64,000 nt of DNA from CAWAPD01 sp963783865 (GTDB lineage: Bacteria > Actinomycetota > Thermoleophilia > UBA2241). Under the pieces are notes generated by a model. It was given only the letters and a program-made list of their open reading frames with translations, was not told the DNA's origin and did no database searches. This document shows, piece after piece, positions 1 to 9,360 of the stretch. Within the stretch, counting starts at the first letter, position 1. Each line of letters starts with the position of its first letter. Both the position numbers and the translations under genes were made by a program. The stretch lies in the NCBI GenBank assembly GCA_963783865.1, contig CAWAPD010000001.1, positions 992,001 to 1,056,000 on the forward strand. The letters are read 5' to 3'.

Positions 1-180
1 AGCGCAGGTGCGTGGCTACCCATGGCGTTCCCTCCTCGATCGGCGTCCTCGCGCACGCCTCAGCCGGGACGGCAATCGTGCGAGTCGCGCCAGGGTCCCC
101 ACCTCGTTGGCGACGCCGTCGATCCTGCCTACCATTGTACTCGCAGGTGTGGCGAAGCGTGAGGGGCGATCGCAAGGGGT

Positions 181-216
181 CGGGCGGGGGAGCGCCCGCC
201 CGCGCTCCCCCGCCCG
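181..216. terminator. Strong GC hairpin upstream of the dioxygenase gene
   Basis: Arms 181-194 and 203-216 are perfectly complementary over 14 bp with an 8-nt loop, followed by TTT. It probably ends transcription arriving from upstream of the window. The rest of 1-263 shows no convincing gene in either strand. Confidence 0.6.
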
Positions 217-263
217 TTTGGGTGCTGGTACGCTCCCGCCAGGCGGAATCCCGGAGGTCACCG

Positions 264-1130
264 ATGGACGAGGAACTGCAGCCGCAGTCGTTCGAGCACG
301 GCGAGGCGCCGGCGCAGGGGGCTCAGGAAGTACGGCGGCGGGCCACTGCCGCGCTCGTCGAGGGCAGGATGCCGGCGATCTTCCTCGGCCACGGCGCGCC
401 GCCCCTGGTCGACGACGAGCTGTGGGTCGCCGAGCTGGCGGCCTGGGCGGGGGCCCTGCCTCGCCCCGAAGCGATCCTCATGGTCTCCGCTCACTGGCTC
501 GACGCGCCCATCGCCCTGGGCGCGACGACCTCGGGCGTGCCGCTCATCTACGACTTCTACGGGTTCCCGCAGCGCTACTACACGGCCCAGTACCCGGCGC
601 CGCCAGCGCCCGCGCTGGCCGGCCGGGTCCGCGACCTGCTGGGCGACGCCCGGCAGGTCGCCGACCGGCCCGAGCGTGGGCTCGACCACGGCGCCTACGT
701 GCCGCTGCTCGTGATGTATCCGCGGGCCGACGTGCCGGTCCTGCAGATCTCGCTGCCGACGCTCGATCCGCACAAGCTGCTCGAGGTCGGCGAAGGCCTG
801 CGGCCGCTGCGTGACGAAGGCGTGCTCATCGTGGGCAGCGGGTTCATGACCCACGGCCTGCCGTTCCTGCGCGACTTCCGCACCGACGCGCCGCCGCCGG
901 ACTGGTCGAGCGCGTTCGACGCCTGGGTCGCCGACGCCCTCGCGCGCGAGGACGTCAAGGCGCTCACCGGGTTCCGCGACCAGCCGTCGGCGCACTACGC
1001 GCATCCGTCGACCGAGCACTTCGTGCCGCTGTTCGTGACCCTCGGCGCCGGCGATGGGGAGTCCGTGCCGGCGACCATCATCGAGGGTTACTGGCTGGGG
1101 CTTTCGAAGCGTTCGATCCAGGTGGCGTAG
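264..1130 (+). CDS. Class III extradiol ring-cleavage dioxygenase, DODA/YgiD type
   Basis: Predicted non-heme Fe(II) or Zn enzyme of the LigB superfamily, DODA (4,5-DOPA dioxygenase) branch, which opens catechol rings using O2 in the cytoplasm. The 288-residue product has the family landmarks: GHGAPP with H43, SAHW with H77, DHGAYVPL with H142, and a late GFMTHG with H197. ATG 264 is preferred because GGAGG lies 6 nt upstream; the same frame is open further upstream but the residues there look non-coding. About 35 residues precede the first conserved motif, longer than usual. No ring-hydroxylating partner is nearby, so the substrate is unknown. Confidence 0.88.
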   Translation: MDEELQPQSFEHGEAPAQGAQEVRRRATAALVEGRMPAIFLGHGAPPLVDDELWVAELAAWAGALPRPEAILMVSAHWLDAPIALGATTSGVPLIYDFYGFPQRYYTAQYPAPPAPALAGRVRDLLGDARQVADRPERGLDHGAYVPLLVMYPRADVPVLQISLPTLDPHKLLEVGEGLRPLRDEGVLIVGSGFMTHGLPFLRDFRTDAPPPDWSSAFDAWVADALAREDVKALTGFRDQPSAHYAHPSTEHFVPLFVTLGAGDGESVPATIIEGYWLGLSKRSIQVA

Positions 1131-1201
1131 GCGCGCAGGACTCGTCTCGCCCCGTCGGCCTACGACGCGCTCGCTCACCTCAGTCTGCGTACGAACGGTG
1201 C

Positions 1202-1278
1202 TAGTGTTCGGCGCGATGGGTACGCATGACGCCGACGCCGCGGACCCCTGCCGTCGACCGGTCCGCCTCGAGGAGTAG
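1202..1278 (+). promoter_or_regulatory. Possible leaderless 20-codon upstream ORF before the glutamine synthetase gene
   Basis: A TAGTGT -10-like hexamer at 1202-1207 is followed 8 nt later by ATG 1216, opening a 20-codon frame that ends at TAG 1276-1278, 39 nt before the synthetase start. The spacing matches other leaderless starts in this window. The peptide resembles nothing known and its codons show no clear selection, so this may be only the promoter for the downstream gene. Confidence 0.25.
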
Positions 1279-1317
1279 GCGGTAGCCGGCGGGGTCGCCA
1301 GACACGAGGGGGTTCCC

Positions 1318-2779
1318 ATGAGGGGCACGAACGAGCGGAGCGCCGGCATCCCGGCGGACGCGGGCGGACTCCTCGGCTGGATCGAGGCCGAGGGCGTCGA
1401 GATGGTGAACCTGCGGGTGACCGACCTCAACGGCCTCACGCGGCAGCTGAGCTTCCCGGCCACGGCGGTCGATGAGAAGCTGCTCACCGCCGGCGCGGGC
1501 GCGGGCATGTCGAACTACCCGGGGTACCGCGCCGTCGAGGCGTCGGACATGCGCATGGTCCCCGACCTGGCGACCGCCTACCTCGACCCCTGCACCCGGA
1601 CCAAGACGCTCGACGTGCTCTGCTTCATCCGCAACGCCGACGGCAGCGACTTCGCCCGCTGCCCGCGCAGCATCCTGCGGCGTGCAGTCGGTCGCCTCGC
1701 GTCGGTCGCCGTCGCCGGCGAGCTCATGGTCCTTCCCGAACTCGAGTTCTCCATCTTCGACGACGTCCGCTACGCAGTCACCGGGCAGACGGCGATGTAC
1801 CGCGTCGACGCCGAGGAGGCGAGCTGGAACAGCGACGCCGACCTGCAGCCCAACACCGGCTATCACCTGGGCCGTGCGGTCGGGCAGCACGCCGCGCCGC
1901 CACGCGACCACCTGTTCGAGGTGCGCAGCGACATCGTCCTCGCGCTCGCGCTCGTGCGGCGTGCCGGTCAAGTACCACCACCACGAGCTCGGTGGCCCCG
2001 GGCAGGCCGAGGTCGAGCTGCTCTTCGACGGCGCGCTTCGCACCGGCGACAACCTGCAGAAGAGCAAGGACATCATCAAGGGCGTGGCCCTGCGCCACGG
2101 CAAGACGGCGACCTTCATGCCCAAGCCGCTCCACGACGAGCCCGGCAACGGGCTGCACTTCCATCTCGCGCTCAAGGAGGGGGCGAGGTCGCTCTTCTAC
2201 GAAGAGGGGAAGTACGGCGGGCTGAGCGACCTCGCCCTCCACGCCATCGGCGGCCTGCTCCACCACACGCCGGCCATGATGGCGATCTGCAATCCGAGCA
2301 CCAACTCGTTCCGGCGCTTCGCTCCCGGCCTGGCGGCGCCCGTGCGCCTCTTCTTCTCGGTCGCCAACCGCAGCGCCGCGCTGCGCATCCCGGGGTACGC
2401 GATCTCGCCGGCGAGCCAGCGCATCGAGTACCGCATGGCCGACGCCATCGGCAACCCGTACCTCACGCTGGCCGCCGTCATCGCGGCCATGGCCGACGGC
2501 ATCGAGCGGCGTATCTCGCCTCAGGAACTCGGCTTCGGGCCGTTCGACGTCAACGTGTATACTCTGCCCGACGAGGAGCAGGCCGCGATGCGGCAGGTGC
2601 CGACCAGCCTCGACCAGGCGCTCCGGGCGCTGGCCGACGACAACGGGTTCCTGACCGCGGCCGGCGTGGTCGACGAGGGCTTCATCGACGCGTGGATCGA
2701 CCTCAAGATGAAGAACGAGGTTGGGCCGATGGCCATCAGGCCCCACCCCTACGAGTACGCGCTCTACTACGAGCGCTGA
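1318..2779 (+). CDS. Glutamine synthetase-family ligase, reading frame broken by a +1 shift
   Basis: ATP-dependent glutamate-amine ligase of the GSI fold. The N-terminal beta-grasp (VNLRVTDLNGLTRQ) and the first catalytic Glu stretch (ELEF, about codon 142) are in one frame up to about 1950. From about 1952 the conserved sequence continues in the next frame: CGVPVKYHHHE, NGLHFH, NSFRRFAPG, NRSAALRIPG and RIEYR. One surplus base (C1951 is the simplest choice) restores a single protein of about 486 residues. ATG 1318 has GAGGGGG just upstream. Lying before agmatine-to-putrescine genes, it may be a gamma-glutamylpolyamine synthetase rather than GlnA, but that is inference. The frame break could be real, programmed or an assembly error. 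Confidence 0.82.
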
Positions 2780-2815
2780 CGACTGGACGGTCCCCCCTCG
2801 AACGGCAGGAGTGAC

Positions 2816-4230
2816 ATGGAGCTCGCCGGTCCCGCATCCCCGTCCGCAGGCCGTCGCCTGCTGGCCATCCTTTCGCTCGTCGCCACCGTCGTGCTGGTGG
2901 CCGCCGTGGTCGTCTTCCTCGTGAACAACCTCCTCTGGCTCATCGTGGCCCTCGCTCGGCCTGGCCGTGGCCGTGGCCGGTGTCTGGTGGGTGCTGACCG
3001 AGCGCCTGCCGCGACGCGCCATGGGGTTCGCCGGCCTGCTGGTCGGCGGTGTGGTGATCGTGATCGCCGTCGTGCAGGCGACCGAAGGCGTCGAGCGGCC
3101 GCTCCTGCGCCTCGGCGTCTTCGCCGCGGTGCTGGCCGTCGCCGCGGTCGCCGGCCGCGCCGCGCTGGTCCCCGAGCTGCAGAGGCTCGACAGCCTGCGG
3201 GGGGTCCGGCACGTCCGTCCGCGCAAGCCGGTGCTGCTCTGCAACCCCTGGTCGGGCGGCGGCAAGGTCGAGAAGTTCGGCTTGAAGAAGCTGGCCGACG
3301 ACCTCGGCGTCGAGACCGTGTATCCTCGACAAGGGCCTCGACCTCGCCGAGCTGGCGCGCGACGCGATCGCCCGCGGCGCCGACTGCCTGGGCATGGCCG
3401 GGGGCGACGGGTCGCAGGCCCTCGTCGCCTCGATCTGCCACGAGCACGGCATCCCGTTCGTCTGCATCTCCGCCGGCACGCGCAACCATTTCGCGCAGGA
3501 TCTCGGCTTCGACAAGGAAGACCCGCGCAAGGGCATGGTCGCGTTCAAGGACGGGGTCGAGCGGTCCATCGACTACGGCACCGTCGGCGACCGGCTCTTC
3601 GTCAACAACGTGTCGCTGGGCATCTATGCCACGATCGTCCAGCAGGACAGTTACCGGGCAGAGAAGCTCGCCACGTCGAAGGAGATGCTGCCCGAGATGC
3701 TGAGCCACCAGGCGGAGCCGTTCGACCTCCAGTTCTCCCTGCCCGACGGGACCGAGATCGACGGCGCCTTCGTGGTCATGGTGTCGAACAACCCGTACGT
3801 GCTGGGGCCGTCGCTCGACCTGTCCCAGCGGCGCAGCATGGACTCGGGCGCGCTGGGCGTGTTCGCCGTCAACGCCTCGACCGGGCGGGAGGCAGCCGAG
3901 ATGATGGCGCGGACGACTGTGGGGCTCGGCGGTCACGACAAGTACGTCCACCAGTTCACGACCGAGACCTTCGTTGTGCGCTCGCGCAGCGGCAAGGCCT
4001 ACGCCGGCATCGACGGCGAGGCGCTCGAGCTCGACACGCCGCTCGAGTTCCGCACGCACCCGCGTGCCCTGCGCATGCTGGTGCCCGAGGACGTGCTGGT
4101 CGCCTCCGAGGTGCGCCGGGCCAGGTCCTTCAGCCCCCGCGGCCTCGTCGCGGTGGCCCTGGGCCGGCGGCCGAAGGCGCTGCGCGGCGACCAGGCCGGC
4201 GCCGGCGGCAGCGGGCCGGCCGGAGCGTAG
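2816..4230 (+). CDS. Diacylglycerol kinase/YegS-family lipid kinase with N-terminal membrane segments, two +1 frame breaks
   Basis: The catalytic domain, mostly in the frame from about 3322, shows the nucleotide motif GGDGSQALV, the AGTRNHFAQDLG stretch, and a C-terminal YAGIDGEAL typical of YegS/BmrU kinases, which phosphorylate diacylglycerol or a related lipid. Upstream are two to three hydrophobic helices and the start of the kinase fold (LLCNPWSGGGK). Three frames must be joined: a surplus base near 2954 (inside the second helix) and another near 3321 (before ILDKGLDLAEL) give one protein of about 470 residues. It starts 37 nt after the synthetase gene and is probably co-transcribed with it. 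Confidence 0.78.
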
Positions 4231-4273
4231 AGCAGGTCCGGGCCGGATCGCTCGAAAGTCGCGAGGGCCGCGC

Positions 4274-5140
4274 GTGGAACCGAGACTCGACCGCCTGTTC
4301 ACGATCGGCGGTTTCGCGGAGCAGACCGGCATCTCCGCCAAGTCGCTGCGGCGGTACGACCGGTCCGGTCTGCTCGTGCCCGCGCGCGTCGACCCCGACA
4401 CCGGCTACCGCCTCTACAGCGCCGCCCAGCTCGACGACGCGGCGCGGCTGCGGCTGCTGCGCGACCTCGACGTGCCCCTGGCCGAGATCGCCGACCTCAT
4501 GCGCGGCGACGATCTCGAACGCACGCGGGACGTGCTGCGCCATCACCGCGACCGCATGCGCGAGCGCCAGACGCGCGTCGAGAGCATCCTGGCGCGCATC
4601 GAGCGCCTCGTCGGGGAGGAGCTTGGGCTGCTGCCCTACGCGATGGAGATGGCCGACTACGACGCATGCACGGTGATCAGCGCGCGCACGGTCGTGCGTC
4701 TCGAGGAGATCGACGAGACCGTGGACGGCCTGGCCGCGCGCCTGCGTGGCAGCCTGGCCGGCCACGGTCTCGTCGAGGACGGACGCGAGTTCTCGCTGAT
4801 GCACAACGTGATGACCTGGTACGACGGCGCCGACGTCGAGGTGTGCCTGCCGGTCGCGGCGCCGGGTGGCGGGCCGGGCGGCGCCGTGGCGCCGCCCGGC
4901 CCGCCGCCCGCACATCTCCTGCCCGGCTTCACCGCGGTGCGGACCGTGTGCCACGGCCCGTGGAGCGATCTTGCCGGCGCCTATGCCGCGCTCCTCGCGT
5001 GGACTGCTCGACACGGCTGCGAGGTCTGCGGGCCGGCGCGCGAGCTCTATCGCATCGACTACCGCGACACCTCCGATCCCGCCGAATACCGGACCGAGCT
5101 GGCGTTGCCGGTCTCGGCCGGGCCGTCCGGCCTGCCCTGA
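4274..5140 (+). CDS. MerR-family regulator with GyrI-like effector domain
   Basis: A 288-residue transcription factor. Residues about 7-75 form the winged helix (FTIGGFAEQTGISAKSLRRY, then YRLYSAAQL), followed by a dimerisation helix to about 120. From about 130 a GyrI/BltR-like small-molecule-binding domain follows, interrupted by a Gly/Pro-rich loop near 200. GTG 4274 gives a compact N-terminus right before the helix-turn-helix. It sits 43 nt after the lipid kinase gene, and a MerR-type operator lies between it and aguB, so it probably controls the polyamine genes; the ligand is unknown. Confidence 0.85.
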   Translation: MEPRLDRLFTIGGFAEQTGISAKSLRRYDRSGLLVPARVDPDTGYRLYSAAQLDDAARLRLLRDLDVPLAEIADLMRGDDLERTRDVLRHHRDRMRERQTRVESILARIERLVGEELGLLPYAMEMADYDACTVISARTVVRLEEIDETVDGLAARLRGSLAGHGLVEDGREFSLMHNVMTWYDGADVEVCLPVAAPGGGPGGAVAPPGPPPAHLLPGFTAVRTVCHGPWSDLAGAYAALLAWTARHGCEVCGPARELYRIDYRDTSDPAEYRTELALPVSAGPSGLP

Positions 5141-5206
5141 TCCGCACTCCTGGGCCGCCTTTCCGTTCGCCCGCCCCCGCCCCTCGCGGCCGTTCAACGC
5201 CAACCC

Positions 5207-5240
5207 CCTTGACCTTCCCTCTGGGGTAAGGTTCAGGGTG
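5207..5240 (+). promoter_or_regulatory. MerR-type operator-promoter ahead of aguB
   Basis: TTGACC at 5209-5214 overlaps an inverted repeat ACCTTCCC (5212-5219) / GGGGTAAGGT (5223-5232), then a weak -10 about 19 nt after the -35. A dyad inside an over-long spacer is the hallmark of MerR-activated promoters, and the arms resemble those used by CueR-like proteins. It lies after the merR gene and about 70 nt before the aguB start. Confidence 0.6.
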
Positions 5241-5307
5241 TCCCAGTGATCGATCGGACGGCTCGGCCATCGCCGCGCGTCGGCGACCGCAGCCGAAGGA
5301 GGACGCC

Positions 5308-6171
5308 ATGAACGAGACCGTGACCGTGGGCCTCATCCAGATGGCCATGGCGGAGGATCGGGAAGCGAACGTCGCCAAGGCCTTTTCCATGGCGCGTCGG
5401 GCGCGCGAGAGCGGCGCCGAGCTGATCGTCCTGCCCGAGCTGTTCAGCGGCATCTACTTCTGCAAGTACCCTGCGCAGCAGAAGTACTTCGACTGGGCCG
5501 AGCCGGTGCCCGACGGCCCGCTGTGCACGCGCCTGGCGGCGCTGGCGCGCGAGCTCGGGGCCGTCGTCGTCGGCTCGGTCTACGAGCTGGTGATGGACGG
5601 CCTGCACCACAACACGGCGGTCGTGTTCGAAGCCGACGGCACGTTCCTGGGCCGGTCGCGCAAGATGCACATCCCCGAAGACCCCGGCTACCTGGAGAAG
5701 TACTACTTCGCGCCCGGCGACACCGACTACCCCGTGTTCCACACCTCACTGCTCGACCTCGCGGTGCCGACCTGCTGGGACCAGTGGTATCCGGAGGTGG
5801 CGCGCATCGTCGCCCTCAAGGGGGCCGAGCTGATCTGCTATCCGACCTGCATCGGCGACCAGCCCAACGACGAGGAGATCGACACCAGCGAGCCCTGGCA
5901 GCTCGTGATGCGCGGCCACGCCGTCGCCAACTGCCTCTACGTGGCCGCCTGCAACCGGGTCGGCGTCGAAGACGGCCAGGCGTTCTACGGGCGCAGCTTC
6001 GTGGCCGACCCGGACGGCGAGAAGATGGCCGAGGCCGACCGCACCAGCGAGACGGTGATCACGGCGACGCTCGAGCGCGCGGCGCTTCGCGCCGCGCGCC
6101 AGGCGTCGCCGTTCTTCCGCGACCGCCGGATCGACACCTACGACGCGCTGCTCAAGCGCAGCCTCATCTGA
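5308..6171 (+). CDS. aguB: N-carbamoylputrescine amidase
   Basis: Carbon-nitrogen hydrolase that converts N-carbamoylputrescine to putrescine, CO2 and ammonia. The nitrilase triad is visible: E44 in PELFSG, K119 in RKMHIPED and C156 in VPTCWDQWYPE. The 287-residue length and motifs such as HIPEDPGYLEKYYFAPGD fit the plant/bacterial AguB branch. A purine-rich GAAGGAGG precedes ATG 5308. It is followed 15 nt later by the gene for the preceding pathway step, so agmatine is the likely source of its substrate. Confidence 0.93.
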   Translation: MNETVTVGLIQMAMAEDREANVAKAFSMARRARESGAELIVLPELFSGIYFCKYPAQQKYFDWAEPVPDGPLCTRLAALARELGAVVVGSVYELVMDGLHHNTAVVFEADGTFLGRSRKMHIPEDPGYLEKYYFAPGDTDYPVFHTSLLDLAVPTCWDQWYPEVARIVALKGAELICYPTCIGDQPNDEEIDTSEPWQLVMRGHAVANCLYVAACNRVGVEDGQAFYGRSFVADPDGEKMAEADRTSETVITATLERAALRAARQASPFFRDRRIDTYDALLKRSLI

Positions 6172-6186
6172 GGGCGGGCGGCGACG

Positions 6187-7296
6187 ATGTCCAGGCTGCT
6201 GACCAGCACGCCCCGGGCCGACGGCTTCCGCATGCCGGGCGAGTTCGAACCCCAGTCCCAGGTCTGGATGCTGTGGCCTCAGCGCTCCGACACGTGGCGC
6301 GACGGCGGCAAGCCGGCACAGCGCGCCTGGGTCGCGGTGGCGAGCGCCATCTCCCGGTTCGTCCCGGTCACCGTCGGCGTCAACCACGACCAGTTCGAGA
6401 ACGCGCGCGGCATGCTGCCTCCAGGGGTACGCGTGGTCGAGCTCTCCAACAACGACTCGTGGATGCGCGACTGCGGTCCGATCTTCGTGCGCGACGGCGA
6501 CGGCGAGGTCCGTCTCGTCGACTTCGACTTCAACGCCTGGGGCGGACTCTACGACGGCCTCTACTTTCCGTGGGACAAGGACGACATGGTGCCGCGGAAG
6601 GTGGCCGAGATCGAGTGCATCGACCGCTACAAGGCGCCGATGGTGCTCGAGGGCGGCTCGATCACGGTCGACGGCCAGGGCACGTTGATCACGACCGAGG
6701 AGTGCCTGCTGTCCCCGGGCCGCAACCCGCGGCTCACACGCGAGCAGATCGAGCGGTGTCTCTGCGACTACCTGGGCCTCGACAAGGTCGTCTGGCTGCC
6801 GCGAGGGATCGATCCGGAAGAGACCAACGGCCATGTGGACGGCCTCTGCTTCTACGTGGCGCCCGGCGTCGTGGCGCTGTCCTGGACCGATGACACTGCG
6901 CACCCCCTGTACGAGATCTGCACCGGAGCGCGCGAGGTGCTCGAACGCGAGACCGATGCGCGCGGCCGCCGGTTCGACGTGCGGCTGCTGCCGGTCACCA
7001 CTGAGGAGATCGTCGTGACCCAGGAAGAGGCCGACGGCGTCGACGTGGTCGAGGGCGCCAAGCCGCGCCTCGCCGGCCCCCTGGGCTACGGCACCTACGC
7101 CAACCTGCTGATCTGCAACGGCGGCGTGGTCCTGCCGCTCTGCGGCGACCCGATGGACGAGGCCGCCGTGCAGGCCATCCAGGCGCTCTTCCCCGACCGC
7201 GAGGTCGTGACCGTGCCCGGCCGCGAGATCGAGCTCAGCGGCGGCAACGTGCACTGCATCACCCAGCAGCAGCCTGCCGGCGCCGCAGCGGGGTGA
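6187..7296 (+). CDS. aguA: Agmatine deiminase
   Basis: Hydrolyses agmatine to N-carbamoylputrescine and ammonia. The 369-residue protein has the guanidine-modifying propeller-like fold signatures: NDSWMRDCGP near residue 95, NGHVDG near 220, and the nucleophile C357 in GGNVHCITQQQP at the C-terminus. It follows aguB in an apparent operon, in reverse of the pathway order. The first SBP gene starts 47 nt downstream, suggesting uptake or sensing of a related compound. Confidence 0.93.
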   Translation: MSRLLTSTPRADGFRMPGEFEPQSQVWMLWPQRSDTWRDGGKPAQRAWVAVASAISRFVPVTVGVNHDQFENARGMLPPGVRVVELSNNDSWMRDCGPIFVRDGDGEVRLVDFDFNAWGGLYDGLYFPWDKDDMVPRKVAEIECIDRYKAPMVLEGGSITVDGQGTLITTEECLLSPGRNPRLTREQIERCLCDYLGLDKVVWLPRGIDPEETNGHVDGLCFYVAPGVVALSWTDDTAHPLYEICTGAREVLERETDARGRRFDVRLLPVTTEEIVVTQEEADGVDVVEGAKPRLAGPLGYGTYANLLICNGGVVLPLCGDPMDEAAVQAIQALFPDREVVTVPGREIELSGGNVHCITQQQPAGAAAG

Positions 7297-7343
7297 CCCC
7301 GATGCGCGCGCCTTCGCGACCGACGAGGAAGGTGGGATGTCAC

Positions 7344-9200
7344 GTGAAGACCCTGCATCGCGCTCGACTGCTCGCGGTCCCGGTGGCGGCGGCGGTCGTC
7401 GCCCTGGCCCTGCTCGCAGGGCCAGGCATCGCGACCGCCGCCGCCGGCTCGCCGTCGCCGGCCGCGGCCTCACCGGCCGCCGGCCAGGTCGTCCTGCGGA
7501 TCGGCTGGACGACGGAGCCCGACAACCTGAACCCGTTCATCGGCTGGCAGAACCAGGACTACGAGATCTGGGCGATGAACTATGACTTCCTGTTCGGGTT
7601 CGGCACCTCCAGCGCCCCGACCCTCGATCTCGCCGCCGAGTTCCCCACCCAGCAGAACGGCGGCGTCTCGGCCGACGGCAAGGTCTGGACGATCAAGCTC
7701 CGCCCGGGTGTCAAGTGGAGCGACGGCCAGCCCCTGACGGCCGACGACGTCGCCTTCACCTACGACTACATCGTCAAGAACAACATGCTGAACATGCAGC
7801 TCTCGACGGCGGGCATCGTCGACGCCAGGGCGCTGGACCCGACGACCGTGCGCATCACCTGCTCGAGCCCCAAGGCCGACATGGAGAAGATCTTCGTGCC
7901 CATCGTGCCCCGACACGTGTGGCAGAAGGTCAAGCCGTCGGACGCCACGACCAGCTTCACGAACCCCGTGCCGATCGTCGGCAGCGGGCCGTTTTACGTG
8001 TCGAAGTGGGCCAAGGGGACCTACGTGCAGATGACCCGCAACCCCTACTACTGGGGCAAGCGTCCTGCCGTCGACGAGATCCTCTTCATGACCTACACCA
8101 ACGCCGATTCGATGACCGCCGACCTCAAGTCGGGCAACGTCGACGCCGCCTGGGGCATCCCGGTGGCCCAGTTCGCCGGTCTCAAGCAGCAATCCGGGCT
8201 CGAGGCGCTCGCCTATCCCTACTACAACTGGGAGTACCTCAACTTCAACTGCTACGAGAACGCGAACTCACTCGGCAACCCGGTCCTGCGCGACTGGCGG
8301 TTCCGCAACGCGATCGACTACGCGGTCGATCGCGAGACCCTGCGCCGCATCGCCTTCCAGGGGTACGCGGCGACCGGCACGACCATCCTGCCGCCCAAGA
8401 CCTGGACCGATCCCGACTACCACTGGGAGCCGTCGGCGACCCAGGCCTACACCTTCGACCTGACGAAGGCCGGCCAGCTGCTCGACCAGGCGGGTTACCC
8501 GCTCAAGAGCGGCCAGCGCGTCGACAAGCAGGGCCAGCCGATCGTGCTGCGACTCTCCGCGACGACGGACAACGAGCCGTCCCAAGCCGAAGGCAAGCTC
8601 ATCGTGGGTTGGCTGGGCAAGCTCGGGATCAAGGTCCAGTACAGCGTGCTCGACGCCGGTGCGCTCCTCGCCCGCATCTGGAACTTCAAGGGCAGCACCT
8701 ACGCGCCGGACTTCGACATGTACGTCGACAGCTGGCTGGGCTACGTCGACCCGGGTGAGACGCTGATGGCCGAGACCAGCGCCCAGATCGGCGGCACCAA
8801 CGAGCCGAGCTGGTCGAACGCCCGGTACGACGCGCTCTGCGCGCAGCAGGCGGCCGAGCTCGACCCGCAGAAGCGCCAGGCGATCATCTGGCAGATGCAG
8901 CAGCTCATGTACGAGCAGACGCCGTGGGTCGTCCTTGCGTACCCGGACTACTTCGAGGCGTACAACACGGCGAAGTGGACGGGGTGGACGCGGGTGAACG
9001 ACGGCACCGGACCGGCGTTCTACACGGCCGGCAACGTCGACACGTACCTCAACCTCACACCGGTGAGCGGCGCGGCGAGCAGCGGCGGCGGCGCGGGCCG
9101 CCTCACTCTCGTCGCCGCGGCAGCGGTGATCGCCGCCGCGATCGTCGTCGTGCTCGTACTCCGGCGCCGTCCGCGTCGCGAGGTCGCCGACGAGGACTAG
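7344..9200 (+). CDS. Membrane-anchored ABC-type peptide/nickel solute-binding protein (SBP family 5), copy 1
   Basis: Extracellular family 5 binding protein (618 residues). GTG 7344 is chosen because GGAAGGTGGG lies 7 nt upstream and the product then begins with a clean Sec signal peptide ending near AAAGS. The binding domain starts TTEPDNLNPFIG and contains the usual VKWSDGQPLTADDVAFTYDY block and a C-terminal WVVLAYPDYFEAYN stretch. Unlike ordinary SBPs it has no lipobox; it ends in a Ser/Gly linker, one hydrophobic helix and RRRPRRE, which should tether it from its C-terminus. It closely resembles the two other copies in this window. No permease or ATPase gene is nearby. Its position after aguA suggests a cationic or amine ligand, unproven. 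Confidence 0.9.
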   Translation: MKTLHRARLLAVPVAAAVVALALLAGPGIATAAAGSPSPAAASPAAGQVVLRIGWTTEPDNLNPFIGWQNQDYEIWAMNYDFLFGFGTSSAPTLDLAAEFPTQQNGGVSADGKVWTIKLRPGVKWSDGQPLTADDVAFTYDYIVKNNMLNMQLSTAGIVDARALDPTTVRITCSSPKADMEKIFVPIVPRHVWQKVKPSDATTSFTNPVPIVGSGPFYVSKWAKGTYVQMTRNPYYWGKRPAVDEILFMTYTNADSMTADLKSGNVDAAWGIPVAQFAGLKQQSGLEALAYPYYNWEYLNFNCYENANSLGNPVLRDWRFRNAIDYAVDRETLRRIAFQGYAATGTTILPPKTWTDPDYHWEPSATQAYTFDLTKAGQLLDQAGYPLKSGQRVDKQGQPIVLRLSATTDNEPSQAEGKLIVGWLGKLGIKVQYSVLDAGALLARIWNFKGSTYAPDFDMYVDSWLGYVDPGETLMAETSAQIGGTNEPSWSNARYDALCAQQAAELDPQKRQAIIWQMQQLMYEQTPWVVLAYPDYFEAYNTAKWTGWTRVNDGTGPAFYTAGNVDTYLNLTPVSGAASSGGGAGRLTLVAAAAVIAAAIVVVLVLRRRPRREVADED

Positions 9201-9360
9201 GCGAGGACTTGCTCTCCCGCGAGCGATGAGGTCCACTTGAGGCGATGACGGACCTCGTTGCCGCCGGTCCTGCCTCAGGCGGCACCCGTGACGGGAGGAA
9301 GCGTGGGCCGATACCCGGCGCAGCAGAGCCGCTCAGGACGGACCCCGAGGTGAAGCTGCC

